From NCBI RefSeq assembly GCF_000708595.2, contig NZ_JARP01000001.1:124001-188000 (forward strand): DNA of 64,000 nt. Reading direction: 5' to 3'. The notes beneath the pieces were generated by a model. The model was not told where the DNA came from, made no database searches, and worked only from the letters and a program-made list of their open reading frames with translations. Below are positions 63,489-64,000 of the stretch, piece after piece; positions within the stretch are counted from its first letter, which is position 1; every line of letters starts with the position of its first letter. This DNA comes from Flavobacterium sp. KJJ. GTDB taxonomy: Bacteria; Bacteroidota; Bacteroidia; Flavobacteriales; Flavobacteriaceae. The position numbers were made by a program, and so were the translations under genes.

Positions 63489-64000
63489 TTATTTATCTTC
63501 CTCTACGAGAACAACTTCATATTTAGATTTACCATCAACTTGAATCGGCTGGTAGTAGGTTTCACCAAATTTTACGTATTTGACATCTCCAATAGTTACT
63601 TCTTTACCTCCTTCGGGTAAATTTTCTACAATAGTTCCTGCTGTTGGAGGAACGACTTTGTAGGAGCTTCCGTCTTTTTCGTAATAGGTGCCTCCATAAT
63701 AATAATTATTGACGGTTCCAGTATTGACCGTTTCAGCCCCGCTCGGAATATTATTGACTGTTCCTCCCACTGGTGCGGGTACAGCTGTGTAACCTCCATT
63801 TGATGGAGCATACCAAACGCCTTGATCATAATGATATTGTGTACTTTCTACGCTAACTACAATTGCTGTAACGGCTAAAGTAGCAACAAAAAATCCCCAA
63901 GGATGCCAAACTGGTCCCCAATAATAAGGATGGTAAGGATGAAAATAGTAGGGATGAAATGTATTATATCTATAACCGCCATATCTATAAGGAGGACGTG
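63489..64000 (-). CDS. DUF6515-like secreted or anchored protein (N terminus outside window)
   Basis: The frame is open to the right edge, so at least 169 codons are present and the start is missing; the GTG at 63770 is internal. N-terminal visible part is rich in Tyr, His and Pro (YHPYYFHPYHPYYW-type), then a hydrophobic segment (FFVATLAVTAIVVS), then repeats of VPAPVGGTVNNIPSGAETV and VPPTAGTIVENLPEGGKEV. Such DUF6515-like proteins are common in Flavobacteria; role unknown. Confidence 0.72.
   Translation of the reverse strand, partial: RPPYRYGGYRYNTFHPYYFHPYHPYYWGPVWHPWGFFVATLAVTAIVVSVESTQYHYDQGVWYAPSNGGYTAVPAPVGGTVNNIPSGAETVNTGTVNNYYYGGTYYEKDGSSYKVVPPTAGTIVENLPEGGKEVTIGDVKYVKFGETYYQPIQVDGKSKYEVVLVEEDK

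Overview
The window looks like chromosomal DNA from a Flavobacterium-type member of the Bacteroidota. Base composition is AT-rich. The evidence includes SPI and SPII secreted proteins with short Lys-rich N termini, a TonB-dependent receptor followed by a DUF4249 lipoprotein, a DUF3276 (PUR-like) protein, a monomeric isocitrate dehydrogenase and a long-form NusB. About twenty upstream regions carry the Bacteroidota promoter -7 box TAnnTTTG, some with TTG about 18-19 bp further upstream. I see no rRNA, tRNA, CRISPR array, insertion sequence, phage or plasmid genes. Most of the window is housekeeping core genome with small accessory pockets.

Layout. 1-4.3 kb: end of pabB, then tilS and dsbD. 4.4-10.4 kb (minus): ammonium transporter and a tandem pair of secreted amidohydrolase-like proteins. 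10.5-13.8 kb (plus): Gfo/Idh/MocA oxidoreductase, a small split gene, and the YifB/ComM ATPase. 13.8-18.2 kb (minus): GNAT, an ArsR-SRPBCC operon, a DUF1624-like membrane protein and small secreted proteins. 18.6-26.3 kb (minus): lysA, gltD, gltB. 26.6-27.8 kb (plus): sucC. 28.0-31.5 kb (minus): DUF1456, an oxoamine-synthase-like PLP enzyme coupled to a dipeptide epimerase, and an esterase. 31.5-38.7 kb: TerB-like (+), uvrB, a lipoprotein hydrolase, DUF3800 with a structured RNA in front of it, rlmF, thiamine pyrophosphokinase, DinB and GyrI-like. 38.7-41.9 kb: DUF4249 and the TonB receptor. 42-45.8 kb: icd, rplS, trmD. 46-50.5 kb (plus): lipoprotein, TIM-barrel isomerase, cupin, MFS pump, dual-family immunophilin, haem lipoprotein. 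50.6-57.3 kb (mostly minus): GreA/Rnk-like, thioredoxin-like, four alpha/beta hydrolase-type genes and a CsaA-like gene, DUF3276, ABC exporter. 57.5-60.0 kb (plus): leucine-type dehydrogenase, nusB, yajC. 60.3-64 kb (minus): a broken ydeI-like gene, pepT, an SUMF1/FGE-family protein, and a cut DUF6515-like gene at the right edge.

The genes work together mainly in nitrogen and carbon housekeeping: ammonium uptake (amt) with glutamate synthase (gltBD), amino-acid dehydrogenase and lysine synthesis, two TCA enzymes (sucC, icd), and translation/RNA functions (tilS, rlmF, trmD, rplS, nusB, csaA).

The most unusual item is at 35703-35834 (minus): a TAnnTTTG promoter, then a transcript of about 117 nt that folds on paper into a compact three-way junction whose closing stem begins at the predicted +1, then a canonical intrinsic terminator only ten bases before a DUF3800 gene that has no other visible promoter. 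Other solid anomalies are a ydeI-family gene broken by one in-frame TGA, a two-ORF gene that one added base would rejoin, an ArsR operator palindrome overlapping its own -7 box, and several families of dispersed inverted repeats that serve as terminators.
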